Origin: Chaenocephalus aceratus
Lineage: Eukaryota > Chordata > Actinopteri > Perciformes > Channichthyidae
Direction: 5' to 3'
Assembly: GCA_023974075.1 (NCBI GenBank)
Contig: CM043797.1
Location: 15,920,178-15,984,177 of the forward strand
DNA length: 64,000 nt
Shown: in pieces, positions 1 to 12,549 of the stretch
Layout: every line of letters begins with the position of its first letter
Position numbering within the stretch: the first letter of the stretch is position 1
Position numbers and translations under genes: made by a program
The notes under the pieces: generated by a model
Database searches by the model: none
Told to the model about the DNA's origin: nothing
Seen by the model: the letters and a program-made list of their open reading frames with translations, nothing else

Positions 1-1461
1 TAGGATTTTTAATGAATTAATTGATAAATTCCTCGGTAAAATAAGTATTGGGTCACCTACAAACAAACAAGATGTCTGGCTCTCACAGACCTGTAACTTC
101 TTCTTTAAGAGCCTCCTCTGTCCTCGACTTGTTAACACTATTAATGGCACCTGTTTGAACTCGTTATCAGTATAAAAGACACCTGTCCACAACCTCAAAC
201 AGTCACACTCTAAACTCCACTATGGCCAAGACCAAAGAGCTGTCAAAGGACACCAGAAACAAAATGGTAGACCTGCACCAGGCTGGGAAGACTGAATCTG
301 CAATAGGTAAGCAGCTTGGTGTGAAGAAATCATCTGTGGGAGCAATTATTAGAAAATGGAAGACATACAAGACCACTGATAATCTCCCTCGATCTGGGGC
401 TTCATGCAAGATCTCACCCCGTGGGGTCAAAATGATCACAAGAACGGTGAGCAAAAATCCCAGAACCACACGGGGGGACCTAGTCAATGACCTGCAGAGA
501 GCTGGGACCAAAGTAACAAAGGCTACCATCAGTAACACACTACGCCGCCAGGGACTCAAATCCTGCAGTGCCAGACGTGTCCCCCTGCTTAAGCCAGTAC
601 ATGTCCAGGCCCGTCTGAAGTTTGCTAGAGAGCATTTAGATGATCCAGAAGAGGATTGGGAGAATGTCATATGGTCAGATGAAACCAAAATAGAACTTTT
701 TGGTAAAAACTCAACTAGACGTGTTTGGAGGAGAAAGAATGCTGAGTTGCATCCAAAGAACACCATACCTACTGTGAAACATGGGGGTGGAAACATCATG
801 CTTTGGGGCTGTTTTTCTGCAAAGGGACCAGGATGACTGATCCGTGTAAAGGAAATAATTAATGGGGCCATGTATTGTGAGATTTTGAGTGACAACCTCC
901 TTCCATCAGCAAGGGCATTGAAGATGAAACGTGGCTGGGTCTTTCAGCATGACAATGATCCCAAACACACCGCCCGGGCAATGAAGGAGTGGCTTCATAA
1001 GAAGCATTTCAAGGTCCTGGAGTGGCCTAGCCAGTCTCTAGATCTCAACCCCATAGAAAATCTTTGGAGGGAGTTGAAAGTCTGTGTTGCCCAGCGACAG
1101 CCCCAAAACATCACTGCTCTAGAGGAGATCTGCATGGAGGAATGGGCCAAAATACCAGCAACAGTGTGTGAAAACCTTGTGAAGACTTACAGAAAACGTT
1201 TGACCTCTGTCATTGCCAACAAAGGGTATATAACAAAGTATTGAGATGAACTTTTGTTATTGACCAAATACTTATTTTCTACCATAATTTGCAAATAAAT
1301 TCTTTAAAAATCAGACAATGTGATTTTCTGGATTTTTTTTTTCTCATTTTGTCTCTCATAGTTGAAGTGTACCTAGGATGAAAATTACAGGCCTCTCTCA
1401 TCTTTTTAAGTGGGAGAACTTGCACAATTGGTGGCTGACTAAATATTTTGTTGCCCCACTG
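1..1461 (+). mobile_element. Tc1/mariner transposon, Passport-like, left end cut by window
   Basis: A DNA transposon of the fish Tc1 group. It holds a transposase reading frame (222-1244) and a right inverted repeat that ends in TTGCCCCACTG at 1461, followed by the TA target dinucleotide at 1462-1463. The right repeat contains segments well known from Passport-type fish elements, such as the stretch about agreement of GTGGCTGACTAAATATTTTG near 1430-1450. The left inverted repeat starts upstream of the window; only its inner part is visible in the first 200 bases, including the conserved leader just before the transposase start. The element lies in nbea intron 8, in the orientation opposite to the gene. 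Family name is from remembered resemblance, not a search. Confidence 0.88.
222..1244 (+). pseudogene. Tc1 transposase, one internal stop
   Basis: Cut-and-paste transposase of the DD34E Tc1 family, about 340 codons including a single stop. The N-terminal half starts at ATG 222 with a helix-turn-helix DNA-binding region ([20 protein letters not shown], then [18 protein letters not shown]). The catalytic core shows the first aspartate in [11 protein letters not shown], the second in [10 protein letters not shown], and the glutamate in [10 protein letters not shown]. The frame is broken once, by TGA at 834-836 after GCFSAKGPG; related copies have arginine here, so this is best explained as CGA to TGA by CpG decay. 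The downstream part reads on in the same frame to a TGA at 1242. This copy is therefore probably unable to make an active protein, although only one base separates it from an open frame. Confidence 0.9.
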
Positions 1462-1463
1462 TA

Positions 1464-2723
1464 ATTGTCTTGACTTGTCAATTTGCTGACTTATATGTTG
1501 TGTTTTGTAATTAACTTTATAACTCCAGATCATGCTATTACCCAGACCTGGACAAATAAGTAATTTACCAAAGTAAAACCATTTGTATAAGAATATATGC
1601 CAGTATCCACTTTTAACTATGGTGTGAGGCAATTCCCTTGTATGACTCTCAGCCCACAATTTCCTTGACTTTCCCCAAATCTTATGAACTCTGCTAAAAC
1701 AGCAGTGATGAATGACAGACCAATATGACTGTCACACTTATGTCAGTGTCTATAGAACCAACCCTGTCTCTTGATGTTATCAACAAATGTCTGGGAATGT
1801 CAAGTGAGTCAAAAACAATGGCAATATAGAGCAAAATGAGTTGAAACTTCAAATGAAATAACCAGGAGTCCATCTTGGTTTGGAGTGCAATTTCCATACA
1901 GCAATATGAGAAGAGCCCAGGGATCAGATTCTACTTACAGGTCTGTCAGATTTTAAACCATAAATCATAGAGTGCGGTAGAAATCGTAACCCTGGGCAGC
2001 AATAATCTCTGCATTTCAACTAACCGCCAAAGTTACAGTTACACTCAACACAGTATGTTAGCAAGGGGAAGCATGTCAGACATCAAACATGGATGAGAGG
2101 ATCACGGATCAGAAAATAAATCATGCATTAACTCAGATGTTTTTTTTTTCCTCTGGCTCTGGATTTGAGACGAGTAGAAACAGATATAAGGAAACTCCCA
2201 ATGTACATACCGTAGCAACTCAGACTCTGCCTTGCATTCTCAATTAAAGCAGACAAGCCTCTAATCCCTTGGACAGCACTCCCATTACAACAACCAATCA
2301 GTGACCTGACACCTCTCTGACCTTTTCTCCCCAACTCACCTGGCTGGCTCTATCATCCTCACCATTACAAAGCCTATTCACAGCGTCATCAATTGAGGGT
2401 CATTGTCTCGCCTGGACATGCTCTTCATTATTTTCAGAAATCTGGGGGATTGCTCTGTGGTGTTACCTCTCTAATACAAGGTCTGGGACCACAATTAGCG
2501 AGGTAAACGGCAAGTCAGCTGCCATTAGCAAAAAGACCAAACAATGACTCCACCTGGAAATCTCAAGGCATCCATAGACCAGACTGAAATCAGTATTTCA
2601 TAAATTATGGCAGCAATAGAATAAGAGAAAAAGACAGGTAGTACACATGGGAGTATACACAGGGATAATAAGTAATACAAAGGAAATACAATTAGATAAA
2701 TACAAAATACGAATAAACATGTA
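1464..2723. other. nbea intron 8, unique sequence
   Basis: Non-coding sequence between the Tc1 element and a short inverted-repeat element. I see no exon with splice signals on either strand, no RNA gene and no clear repeat. Short open frames on the minus strand (1694-1897, 2128-2334, 2525-2734) have no recognisable domain and are treated as chance. Confidence 0.5.
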
Positions 2724-3242
2724 TTAAAGGTCACCTATTATGCAAAATCCACTTTTTCATGTATTTCATAAATAAATATGCATCCCCTCTGCGTTAAAAG
2801 ATTCTGAAAGATTCAGAAAAAATTACCCACTCTCTTTTTGTCCAGATCAATTTATATAAAAGCATGTCTGAAAATGAGCTGATCAGATTTTGGCCACTTT
2901 ATGATGTCATAACGTTTTTTTGGCTTGTGTAACCATTAGCCAATCACCAACCAAGGTAACCCCCCCCCCCCCCCACCTTATCACCTGAATCTCCTCCTAG
3001 AGCACCATTGTGTTCATTTTAACCAAATATCTCACAGAGGGGCGTGGGGAGTGGCTTCTTATTTTCATCTAAAGTAACAGACACTGAATCAGCAATTTTG
3101 AAACAGGACTGAAACAGAGGGGATTATGGGATGCTGCAATGCATGATCTGTTTGGTATTTGGAGCCAAACACTTCAGAGACATGTTTTAAAACTGAGAAC
3201 TATATTATATTGATGAAAAATAGTATATTAGGGGATCTTTAA
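2724..3242. mobile_element. Short non-autonomous DNA element (MITE-like)
   Basis: The segment begins TTAAAGGTCACCTATTATGC and ends TATATTAGGGGATCTTTAA; the ends are imperfect inverted repeats (TAAAGGTCACCTA against TAAAGATCCCCTA). The start motif is a very common teleost repeat end. There is no coding capacity. A run of about 17 C residues lies at 2959-2975. I cannot show a target duplication, so superfamily assignment (probably hAT or PIF-like) is open. Confidence 0.55.
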
Positions 3243-4028
3243 CAGAATAGAAATAACAAAAATAAGTTAAACTCTGATCAGGTGAATGTACATATATATA
3301 CAGAAATGTGAACAAGGTTAAATATACATTTAAATGTGCAGGTAACCATGCGGGTGAAGCTAGAGCTTAAACCCAGCTGGGGTCAGATAAACAGAGATAG
3401 TGTAAACTGTCTGAGATACATCCTGTGTTTAAAGCTGATTTGGCAGTGCATGTCATTCCTCCATTTGTGACAGAGTGGAGAGCTTAACAGTGTGAAGAAA
3501 GGCAGCAGCAGTTTGTGAGCGTCAGGAAGTGTGACAGTTAGAGTGAGAGAGAGCAGACTCTGAAACTAAGAATAAGCTGAGGGCACACTCCGTATCTCTT
3601 TCAAGATGAGTTAATAAAATAAATACAATTTCAATAAGGAAAATGTGCCAACCAAATATTTATGTCACCATGTGCTTCACATTCACAGTTAAATCCCCCT
3701 CTGGGTAGGTCACATCTTTCTGTATTCACAATCTTTTGCCTTTTGTCAAGAAGCTTGGGAGTGCTGCACCTGCTCATGCTGATATAAGTCGGCTCAGGAC
3801 TCTATCCCCTCAGATGGCCTGCTGCTCTCCTCTGTGTATTGTGCTATTATTTCCCAAAAGTAGGTAATTTATGCAGTGTTTATCTAGGAGGAAAGGAATT
3901 GCTCCCAGGAGAGAGACACAAGGGGAAGGTAACATGGGGGTGGGCAGCAATGGGCATTGATTTCAAAGATTGATAGATGATGCAGACTGCTTACATGTAC
4001 TCTAACTCAGTCCCTCTCAAGTGCATAC
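3243..4028. other. nbea intron 8, adjacent to exon 8
   Basis: Non-coding intron sequence immediately downstream (in gene sense) of exon 8. No feature is recognised beyond the exon 8 donor at its edge. The next nbea exon, expected to continue from the GPGYK end of exon 8, is not found here and must lie beyond position 1. Confidence 0.5.
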
Positions 4029-4175
4029 CTTATAGCCTGGTCCTAGCTGATGAATTGCAAAGATCTGTGCTGGATTGAGGGCTTCACTGAACACGTAGAC
4101 GGCTCCTAGCTGCCCGCAGAATACTCTGTTAGCGTCGGCTGTCTCTGAGGACCCGAGGAAGCACTTATCATAACT
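4029..4175 (-). CDS. nbea: Neurobeachin exon 8 (ConA-like domain, end)
   Basis: 147 nt, 49 codons, phase 0 at both ends. The acceptor is a TTTCAG before 4175 and the donor is GTATGC at 4028-4023. It encodes SYDKCFLGSSETADANRVFC at the start and ends AIHQLGPGYK. These residues match the end of the laminin G/concanavalin A-like domain of neurobeachin as I remember it. Neurobeachin is a large BEACH-domain scaffold protein that binds the PKA regulatory subunit and works in membrane-protein trafficking at neuronal synapses. Nothing in the exon is broken. In this family the related LRBA reads GLGYKG at this point, so the PGYK ending favours neurobeachin. Confidence 0.93.
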
Positions 4176-5849
4176 CTGAAAGAGGGACACAGAAGAAAAA
4201 AGGCTTTTATCATTTTATACTTTAAGACCAAAAGGAAAAATATGCTAAATTCAGACAAAGCTAAATTGAACCGAGGGAAGTAATACATTTAATTATGCAA
4301 ATGGTTATATTTTCTCCAAGTTATTATATTTTCAATATATTTTATCCAACATAACATCACCATCTGTGTTGTTTCAGTATCAACCTTGACACTTCACTAT
4401 CGGGAAGAGGGAAACAATGTCTCTGATTTACAAAGATAGGAAACCTCAATATAACCTGCGTGAAAGAGTGAATATGTGCTGTGATTGCAATCAGGATCAA
4501 ATTAAAAAGGATAACTTACAACAGCAGCAGCTAATTAACAAATGCTGAACTAGACAATATGAAGGCCTATACAAGTGGGACTGAGAGGGTACAAAAACAT
4601 CAAACCTGTTTATTGGAGTATTCAAAATCTGATCAAGCTCGTCTCATATTTTAGAAAAGCCCATCTTATCTGATATATGTGTGATGTGATTTAAACAAAT
4701 ACACTTCACCACACACAATTATGCTAACTAAGCGTTGTCAAAAATGTGAAAACCGTGACCAAGACAAAGCTTTGGTCCTACTTCAAAGGTTGGCAAAGTA
4801 GAAGAATGGCAATTATCTAAGTGGGAGGCAAATGACAATGCTATAATAGAAAATAATATCAAAACATTGGAACATTTAGGTTTTAATATCAAAGCCCCAA
4901 TACTAGAGAGAGAGAATAGCCAAAGATAAATACAAATTATCTAGATGTAAAAGGCTTTTTTCAGGGTATTTGTATATTACCAGAGTCCCCTGGCATGTAA
5001 CAACATTCTAAATATCAGTTTACAATATTTTCTGTGAAGAAAAGTTATGCAGCCCTACTCTCCGTGGCACGTGTATTTAAATAATCCAGATCAAGAGAAA
5101 TGTTAAGATACTAAGGTGTATATTATTTTCTTATTGTATGTTGTGATGTGATTATGTATGCCACATCGTCAAATACATTTCTACATGTCCTTCATTTGGT
5201 TGAATGGAGTAATCTCTTCCTGTGTGGTCTGATGTCTTGTGTCTTTGTGATGCATCTGTTTTTGCACACATCACAGGAAAGATCCTCCTCATTTGAATTA
5301 TGCTCATATTCTTTCAGGTGTGGGAAAGCTGTCCAAAAAACCTTTCCATCACAAGCTAACAAGTGAGGGGATATTTGTAAGAAATGCATCTCACCTCGGA
5401 GCAAGTGCAAATTGCTTTTTATTTCTGTAAATAGCTACTGTATGTGTGACAACAGGTTTTATTTTTAGAGTCATTCAAACATGCAAATTCAATATAACAT
5501 GTATTTCAAACCAGAATGTTTCAGTCTGATGGTATTTACACTGCTTAGATTCAGCCATGTTCACTCAACATAAATACATCTGTTTAATATTCCATCTTCA
5601 ACTCTCTATTCTAGCACAACTCTGTGACAAATGGTTATTCAAATTAAGACTGAAATGCCAGTCGTATATCTGAGAGAATTCCATGTTTCTGTGGTAAAAC
5701 TCATTTTCTTGAATGAGCACTATTGAAGATGTATGTATGTCACAATTTGTATCCATGCGAGACGTTGTTGCTGAGGACCTGTGCCAATAAACATCAAACC
5801 CAGTGGAACATCAGACAGTAGTGTGGAGGAGTAAAAGAAGAGTGCTTAC
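4176..5849 (-). other. nbea intron 7
   Basis: 1674-bp intron between exons 7 and 8. Mostly unique, AT-rich sequence. A short open frame near 5148-5366 superficially resembles a zinc-finger fragment but lacks paired cysteines and histidines. I see no mobile element in it. Confidence 0.7.
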
Positions 5850-5969
5850 ATCATTTGTGTTGACGTGCCATGCCATGTCTCCATAAGAAACAAGCTGTCC
5901 GTTAACATAGCATCTGATTTCACTGTTCCTCCAGCGGCTGTAGATGTGAACTATACTGATCATGTACCA
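5850..5969 (-). CDS. nbea: Neurobeachin exon 7 (ConA-like domain)
   Basis: 120 nt, 40 codons, phase 0 at both ends. A pyrimidine-rich CCCCCTCAG acceptor precedes 5969 and a GTAAGC donor follows 5850. It encodes [20 protein letters not shown], then a [20 protein letters not shown] end. The WYM...HIY and CYVNG elements are typical strands of the concanavalin A-like fold inserted in neurobeachin and LRBA. The reading frame is intact and joins exon 8 as NTND-SYDK, the order known for the family. Confidence 0.94.
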
Positions 5970-7595
5970 CTGAGGGGGAAAATAGAGTCAGATTAAAACG
6001 TTTCAATAACAGGACAAGTCCATTAACTAGCTTGACTTCACTTAACTACAACTGAGATGTCGTTTGTAGAGTTTGTCACAAACATCACCAAAGTTGCTCC
6101 ATCACCAACATTTCTGCTTTACTCTCCTATTAGTTTCTTATAGAAGCGTGAAATTCTGATTTAACTTTGAATAACTGCAAAGCCATAGCCGTGAGGTTTG
6201 CTATCTAATGTTTTTTAAAACTGCAGTGGAAAACTTTGAATAATAGATCAGAGAAAAGGGTAAGAGGAAGCAAGACAACACATGTTTCACTCTGCAAAAA
6301 GCCACATCAAACACTGGCTGTCAGTACTACGAGATGAAACACTAACTATAGCTACTGAGTCAGGTCAAGTTTACAGATAGGAGATGTAACCTTATAAGAT
6401 CTCATGTCAAATAGGTGCAAATAAAAAAGAGACATTAACTATAATCAGCCTTATGACAGGAGAGGGAAACGTGAATTGACTTGAAGTTTCATATTTCTTA
6501 AAAGACTGAAAGCCCTTCCACAGCCATTCAGACTGTTTCGCCTCAACTTTATTTTAATTCAAATGATAAATGGAAAAGAATAGCGTATTCAATTATTTGA
6601 TTTTCTTCCATAACTAATATAATTCCTTACATACGGCAAAATGTGCCAGGTCGAAACTCTGGAGTGATATATGGATGCAATCTGTCAACGGAGAACAGCC
6701 TCAAATATTCAAGAGGCTCATAGTGTGAGCACTGGCCATGTTAGGCCAACCACTCACAGCAGCAGGCAATAGGTTGTCCATCTCCTATGTGACTGTGAGG
6801 CCACTGCTTATTAGTTTGACCCATGAAGGGCGCAGAGAGCAGCCTAATGGAATTACAGCCGTCTACACACAAAGGTAAGGACACTTAAAAGAGGATTCAT
6901 GGCTGACGGGAGGAGAGCAAGCTGCACACAGATAATTTAAAACGGCACTTATCCGCAGATGTCTGAGCCCAAAATCAATTAAAAACTTAATTCAAGATGT
7001 GTTATCTTCCAAGAGCTTCTACAAAACGATAGGCGCTCTGTGGTAGTAGCAGTGGGATGGATGCTTGTTCCCAGGTGATATGTCAAGGCTCTAATTGTTT
7101 CAAACGGTTATCCTGCTCTGCAGGGACAACTACGCTACACTAACATTTCATGCTAAATTAGGTTTCATTTTCTCATCTACATTTACATCCAATTAAGCCT
7201 CTAAGACTCCTCTGGGGGTCGTAAACGCTTCAGGTATATGTGTTGACATACAACTTTGTAATTCACATAAAAGAGCAGGTGATGGGCAAAGAGTCAGCGC
7301 TATGTGCAGCAAAAAATGCAGAGTGTTTCGAAACAGGTGTGTAATTTCTTGTTTTTCTAAATCATGTTGAGGCCTTAATTGCTTTCCTCTCAGCACAGGC
7401 CAAAATGATGTGAACTTCTGTTATTTGGTGGTTGGTGGAATGCAATTCAGGTTCAGATGTGACTTGCATATACTTGAAGTAGCTACTTCCCATGTTTTTG
7501 AAGACGGCTGCTTCAATTGAAAATACTTAGGTCCAAATAACATAATGATACGTTGTATATCAGCTGAAATGGTTAAAAGCCAAAGCTGCTCTTAC
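5970..7595 (-). other. nbea intron 6
   Basis: 1626-bp intron. It contains no recognised element. The stretch 6640-7100 is less AT-rich and looks non-repetitive, so it is a reasonable place to look for conserved non-coding sequence, but that cannot be judged from one genome. Confidence 0.7.
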
Positions 7596-7722
7596 CTTCC
7601 TGGGCTGAAAGTCATACTTCACACAATGCTGGAAACCTTTCCCTTTTGACTTCAGTGATGTCACGATCAAGCAGTTCCCAACAAAATGTGCCGAGTACCC
7701 GATGCCCTTGCTGGTCCGAAAG
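7596..7722 (-). CDS. nbea: Neurobeachin exon 6 (ConA-like domain)
   Basis: 127 nt. The acceptor is TTTTACAG before 7722 and the donor is GTAAGA after 7596. The first base completes the cysteine codon begun in exon 5. It encodes [20 protein letters not shown] followed by [20 protein letters not shown] and RK. This is one of the most conserved parts of the neurobeachin/LRBA N-terminal region. LRBA has [20 protein letters not shown] and KFDFKPQK at the same place, so this copy is neurobeachin-like at each differing residue. The frame is open and ends in phase 0. Confidence 0.95.
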
Positions 7723-9600
7723 CTGTAAAACAGAAACATGCTCAGTTGCAATACACATCACGCGTTGCAAACCCAGTTCATGTATTAACAAGCAGGATTA
7801 AAGGCATTTTTTGTGACTCTACTTATATTTTTGGATATTTCCTTACCAACAATACTGTGCTATCATACAAACCAATAACTGTAGGAAACTAGCAGCTTCT
7901 CTCTGCATAATAAGATATGGGCCAGCATAATATTTGAATGCCTCGCGCTAAGCAGACACAAAGCAATTTGCAGGAGTAATTGACAGGTAATTGTTACGAT
8001 ACTTATGAGAATTATGATATTACGCTTAACCAGCTAGAACATAAAAATGCCTGAGGTGAGACTGCAGCTACTGCAAACTGCGCTGGCATGGTGACAACTA
8101 CAAAGACTAAGACACAAGAAAAACGCTTAGTGGATGATAACACTTCAGTGATGCTCCCTGCATCTTATTCCTCTACTTTGATCTTCTTCAATCCAGAGAT
8201 AAAAGATATGTAAAATCAGCACTATGAAGATGCCCTCTGTATACCATTTAAGCAGACTATGGCTGCGGTTAAAAAAATAAGCAGTTACCTCCTTTTCTTG
8301 CCCTTCACTTCTGTCAGTTACTCACTACAACCCCAGAGTATTTAGGTCTAAAGCCATCTTCAAAGCCCCAACCAGCTCCATCCTTTGGGAGCATCTTAAA
8401 CAAACAGACCCCTTTGACAAGACAGATAAAGAGAGCACAGGCTTTAATATTGTGAGGTGCATGCAGTGAGCCGCAGAGCCCCACACCTAGCTGAGCCAAG
8501 ACGCTCTGCTGAACAAGTCTGCTTGTGATTACACATCAGGAGAAAAAACAGCAACCTTGGTCCGCTTCTGAAGATAAAATCCTCTTTTTGTGTTGTCTAC
8601 ATGCCCTGCCACTGAGCCATGAGGCCCTCATGCACAAACAGGATTAGCTTGGCATATCTCTGCCTTTTTGTGACTCTGTCAGAAAGGAACGGCTGTCGCA
8701 TGAATACCAACAACGTAGCTCAGGCAATTCCTCTTTTTATTTTTTTGATGTTACACATCAGAGAAATACAGAAGAAGTCCTTCCAAGGTGATTAGACTCT
8801 TTCGTTCCGTGTGATGCAGGTAAAGCAATGGCAGCCAACAGATAGAGAGAACTAACTGTTGTTTTCTCACCAATTAGTATGAACAGTCTTACTTGTCAGC
8901 CAACTCTACCTTTTCATCTTTATTATCCATTTTCTCTATCATTTCCTTCCACAAATCTTTTATATGCCGCATTGTAGTGGGCGATGTTCTCCCTAAATTG
9001 CTCTCATAAACAGAAACAACAGCAGTTGAATATCACTTCACTTTTGGATTATTGATTTTAGCACTAATTACCCACAAGAGCCGATATGTGGCAGATATTC
9101 AAATCTAAATGAATCCCTCCACAGGGCCTCCCTCTGCGACAGCAGGTAGCAGTCGTTCATGCTTCACTAGATTTTAATCTGAGTAATCTCACCTAATTCC
9201 CCTCTCTCTATTATAATACATGAACATTACCTGGAGGGAAAAAAATAAGCTATTTCCCAGACCCCATTACATAAGTGTTGTCAGTGTGTGAAGAATAGCG
9301 CCTGTAAAACTAGTTTAACCTTGAAAAACAAGTTCCAACCATAATCTGCTTGGATCACTGTAGGTCACAGTATCAGACAGCATATTGCTTTGTCAATAAA
9401 GCTGCTGGTAGCTTTATAGGTCTCTGCAGAGAGAGTGATTTCTAATACACAGCTAAAGCAATTATTTTGATGAAAAACAGGAAAGTGTGATTTTCTTCTC
9501 TCTGGTGTTATAATGTAGACTCACAGCACCTCAGTGAGAGCTGGGAGCGTACTGAGGACACCGGAACATGGAGCACAGATGTATGTTCTTATTTACTCAC
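7723..9600 (-). other. nbea intron 5
   Basis: 1878-bp intron, apparently unique sequence. I found no transposon ends, no microsatellite and no second set of splice signals worth recording. Confidence 0.7.
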
Positions 9601-9722
9601 CAGTAGAGATATGGTTTGTCCTTGTCAACATTGATGTTATTCAAGGGATCCATCCTGAACCAGGTATTGAATGTAAACCCATTCTGATAAGGCCACTTGG
9701 CAATAGGAGGTAAAGCAATGGC
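9601..9722 (-). CDS. nbea: Neurobeachin exon 5 (start of ConA-like domain)
   Basis: 122 nt, phase 0 at the start and two bases of a cysteine codon at the end. The acceptor is TGTCCCAG before 9722 and the donor is GTGAGT after 9601. It encodes [20 protein letters not shown], then [20 protein letters not shown] and the first two bases of Cys. The motif [14 protein letters not shown] opens the concanavalin A-like domain in the family. The run of residues is colinear with known neurobeachin, without gaps. Confidence 0.95.
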
Positions 9723-10915
9723 CTGGGACAGAAAACACAAACAGATGGCGATTATGCATGTTTAGAGATAAATGTTCCAAAAGTAGCACTGCCTTTATGA
9801 ATTAAGTTTAAGTAAAACTACGATCCACTATGGAGACCTCAACTTGAGTCGGACCACAACAACAAGGTGTTACCAGAGATCCAAAATGTGTTCCTTTAAA
9901 TGTATTACCTATTTGCATAGGTCACACACGTGTACGTTCTATTGTATTATTATTATGATTGTTTTACTTAATGACAGAGAGGCAATTGCGAATATATTGT
10001 TACCTCAACAATGTTACTGGCCAACTGATCGCATTAAAGTTCCTGCTAATGCTGAATATTTTATGATGCCAAGAGTCCAGCCTTTTAAATAAATCCTACT
10101 ATGACCCTGGTCCTATTTGCATATGGGGAATATGAATCTCTAAGATTAAGAGCGAGAAGTTTAAAACGCAATCTTTATCAGTGAAAAATGACATCTAATG
10201 AAATGACTGTGATACTGTAACTCATAAACCTACTTAATCAACAGGATTTGGCATGGTGCAAAGTATCTAAATGTAATGAACATTTAGAAGACTCCTGCCA
10301 GGATTTTAATCTCCCACCACACATTTACTGAACAATATCTTGGTTTTCTCTATGTGTGTCAACTCCTGAGTTTAACTATCAGCAGCTCTGAACTGCACCC
10401 ATCTTATTTAGTCACACAACCGTGTCAAACTTTCTTACACAAGGTTGGTTATAACATTCCCCCCATCTACAAACCCTTTAAATCATTTGTTTTCTTGCAA
10501 CACACAGAGGTAACATGTTTTTTCTCTACAGTAATAGTGGAGCTGTTTCTATCTACAAGTAAAGAATACTTCATACCTGTTTTCTTATTATATTACAAAT
10601 CATAAAAATGTATTAGGTCATGAGGCATGTTCGATTGGAATGGGTTCATCGAAAAGGCATAAACAATGCACCATGACAAAACCTGTGCTGTAATAAACAT
10701 ATCATAATATTTTGACAAAATAACTTATTGACGAGAGGTACACCTTTTCCTACCTTGATTTACTTGAACAGCATTTATTTACAGAAAAAGAGATTGATTG
10801 TTCTGCTAATTTGTGCACATCAATTAATTGTTTAACCATACAAACTTGTAGGTCTTCATAAAATGCATATGTCATTTTAAAATTGATTGTAGAGTGAAAA
10901 CATATGAAAGCTTAC
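9723..10915 (-). other. nbea intron 4
   Basis: 1193-bp intron. No mobile element or RNA gene is recognised. Small open frames on the plus strand (9844-10092, 10354-10605) have no domain and no splice context and are taken as chance. Confidence 0.7.
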
Positions 10916-11011
10916 CGCTGCACTGCGTCCAGGAAAGTTGAAAAAGGCATTGGGGCCGTGTGTCTGGGGCATCTGATTCAGCACCGACAACATTTTGACG
11001 GCATGCTTTGG
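10916..11011 (-). CDS. nbea: Neurobeachin exon 4
   Basis: 96 nt, 32 codons, phase 0 at both ends. The acceptor is CTGTGCAG before 11011 and the donor is GTAAGC after 10916. It encodes PKHAVKMLSVLNQMPQTHGP and then NAFFNFPGRSAA, the linker between the helical N-terminal region and the concanavalin A-like domain. A 240-bp intron (11012-11251) separates it from exon 3. The residues fit neurobeachin better than LRBA, which has HMPQKYGPDAFFNFPGKSAA. Confidence 0.94.
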
Positions 11012-11251
11012 CTGCACAGGTGACAAAGATTAAAAAAAAGAGAAGTAACAAGACAGTGAAGGCTCTCGCTCTGACTGTTTGGGCAGCAGCAAATGAACTG
11101 TCAATTACCTCAATCATTCATTCTGTGGTTTGTCAATTATAGAACAATCTCCAAGCAGATCAGGGTGATGGCTCACTGGGGGCAACTCAAGTGACACACC
11201 AACACACACTTCTGCTTGCCTCACTGCATTCAGTCCCTCGCTATCACTTAC

Positions 11252-11352
11252 CCAGAGGTTGCCTTCTCCGCGGAGCATGCTGAAGAGCAATTTCAGTTCC
11301 TTCACTGTGATGCTGTAGCTGGCCAGCACTCCCAGCATGTCCACTAGCAAGT
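11252..11352 (-). CDS. nbea: Neurobeachin exon 3
   Basis: 101 nt. The acceptor is TATAAAG before 11352 (a weak pyrimidine tract, CTATAAAG) and the donor is GTAAGT after 11252. Its first two bases complete the aspartate codon started in exon 2. It encodes [20 protein letters not shown], then [13 protein letters not shown]. The [12 protein letters not shown] element is essentially invariant in neurobeachin and LRBA. The [17 protein letters not shown] form is that of neurobeachin. The exon ends in phase 0 and joins exon 4 as LW-PKHAVK. Confidence 0.94.
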
Positions 11353-11865
11353 CTTTATAGAGAACATGGCATGGGTGAATCACCAGAAAACACACAAACA
11401 AAGACAAGAGAAAGTAGAAAGAGAGGACTATTATCAAATACAGCTGCATTTTACAGATATTATATTTCATCCACACTGCACAGGAGGTCCTCACAGGGGA
11501 AACGTTTTTAATATGCATCAACTCCTGAGATAATTAAAAACAGACTCGCTCTAGTTTAGTTTCATTCTCAGTTCATGGTTGGTGAAATTCCATGTTATTT
11601 ATCATAGAAGCACTTTCACACTACAACACACTACATGATAGGCTACATTGTTTAACTTGGAGGAACAGTAACACAGCAGAGAAAACACGATTTCATCAGC
11701 TGAAACATCACTTATAAATAACACAAGGTATGAATGATATTTGCATTGGGCAACTTGTCAAAGTGACACTGACTTCCACAGACAATCCCCCCAATGACCT
11801 GAATACAGATTGTAGGGGCTTATTGCAGACATTTTAAACTACAAAGTAGTAGACCTTAAAGAAGG

Positions 11866-11980
<115 letters not shown>

Positions 11981-12549
11981 CACTGGCATTTGTTTTCAGA
12001 AGATATTATGATAGTGACGTTCGTTCCGGTATATGTTCGACAGCATTTAGCACTACATCGAGAGATTAAGATTAAACTAATTTATTTTGGGAACACCCGC
12101 ATATAGGCTACCTATGGAGTTAACCAGATGTGTGTAAATTACTGTTCATGGTCATTTGAAAACAAATACCGGTGTCGGACAGACACAAACACACTGAACA
12201 CACAGAGCTGAGCTGAGCAGAGCACATACACATACACACACAAATCATGCGCCTTGGTGACTGGACATCTCCTTCATAAAACTAATAAAAGGGGGAGTAA
12301 TCAGGCAGTTCAATGTGTGTAGAGGTGTGTGTGGTTAACACGTAGCAGCCTGCAGTCACTCGCTGTTCTGATGAAGGTAAATACAACGAAGGCGGTGCGT
12401 CTAGATACTGTCTGGCCGACATATCCTTAAAATGAAGTCCGAGTTGTAAATATAGCTCAAATAATGTATGCACTGCCATTTCCCCACATAAACATAACAG
12501 TCTGCAATGAAACGGTTGTCTCCTGAGCGCTCCTCTTCCTACTTGGCGC

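Noticed and set aside
5148..5410. Possible C2H2 zinc-finger fragment
   Set aside because: Only a short GKAVQKTF resemblance; the Cys and His pairs needed for a finger are absent in the same frame.
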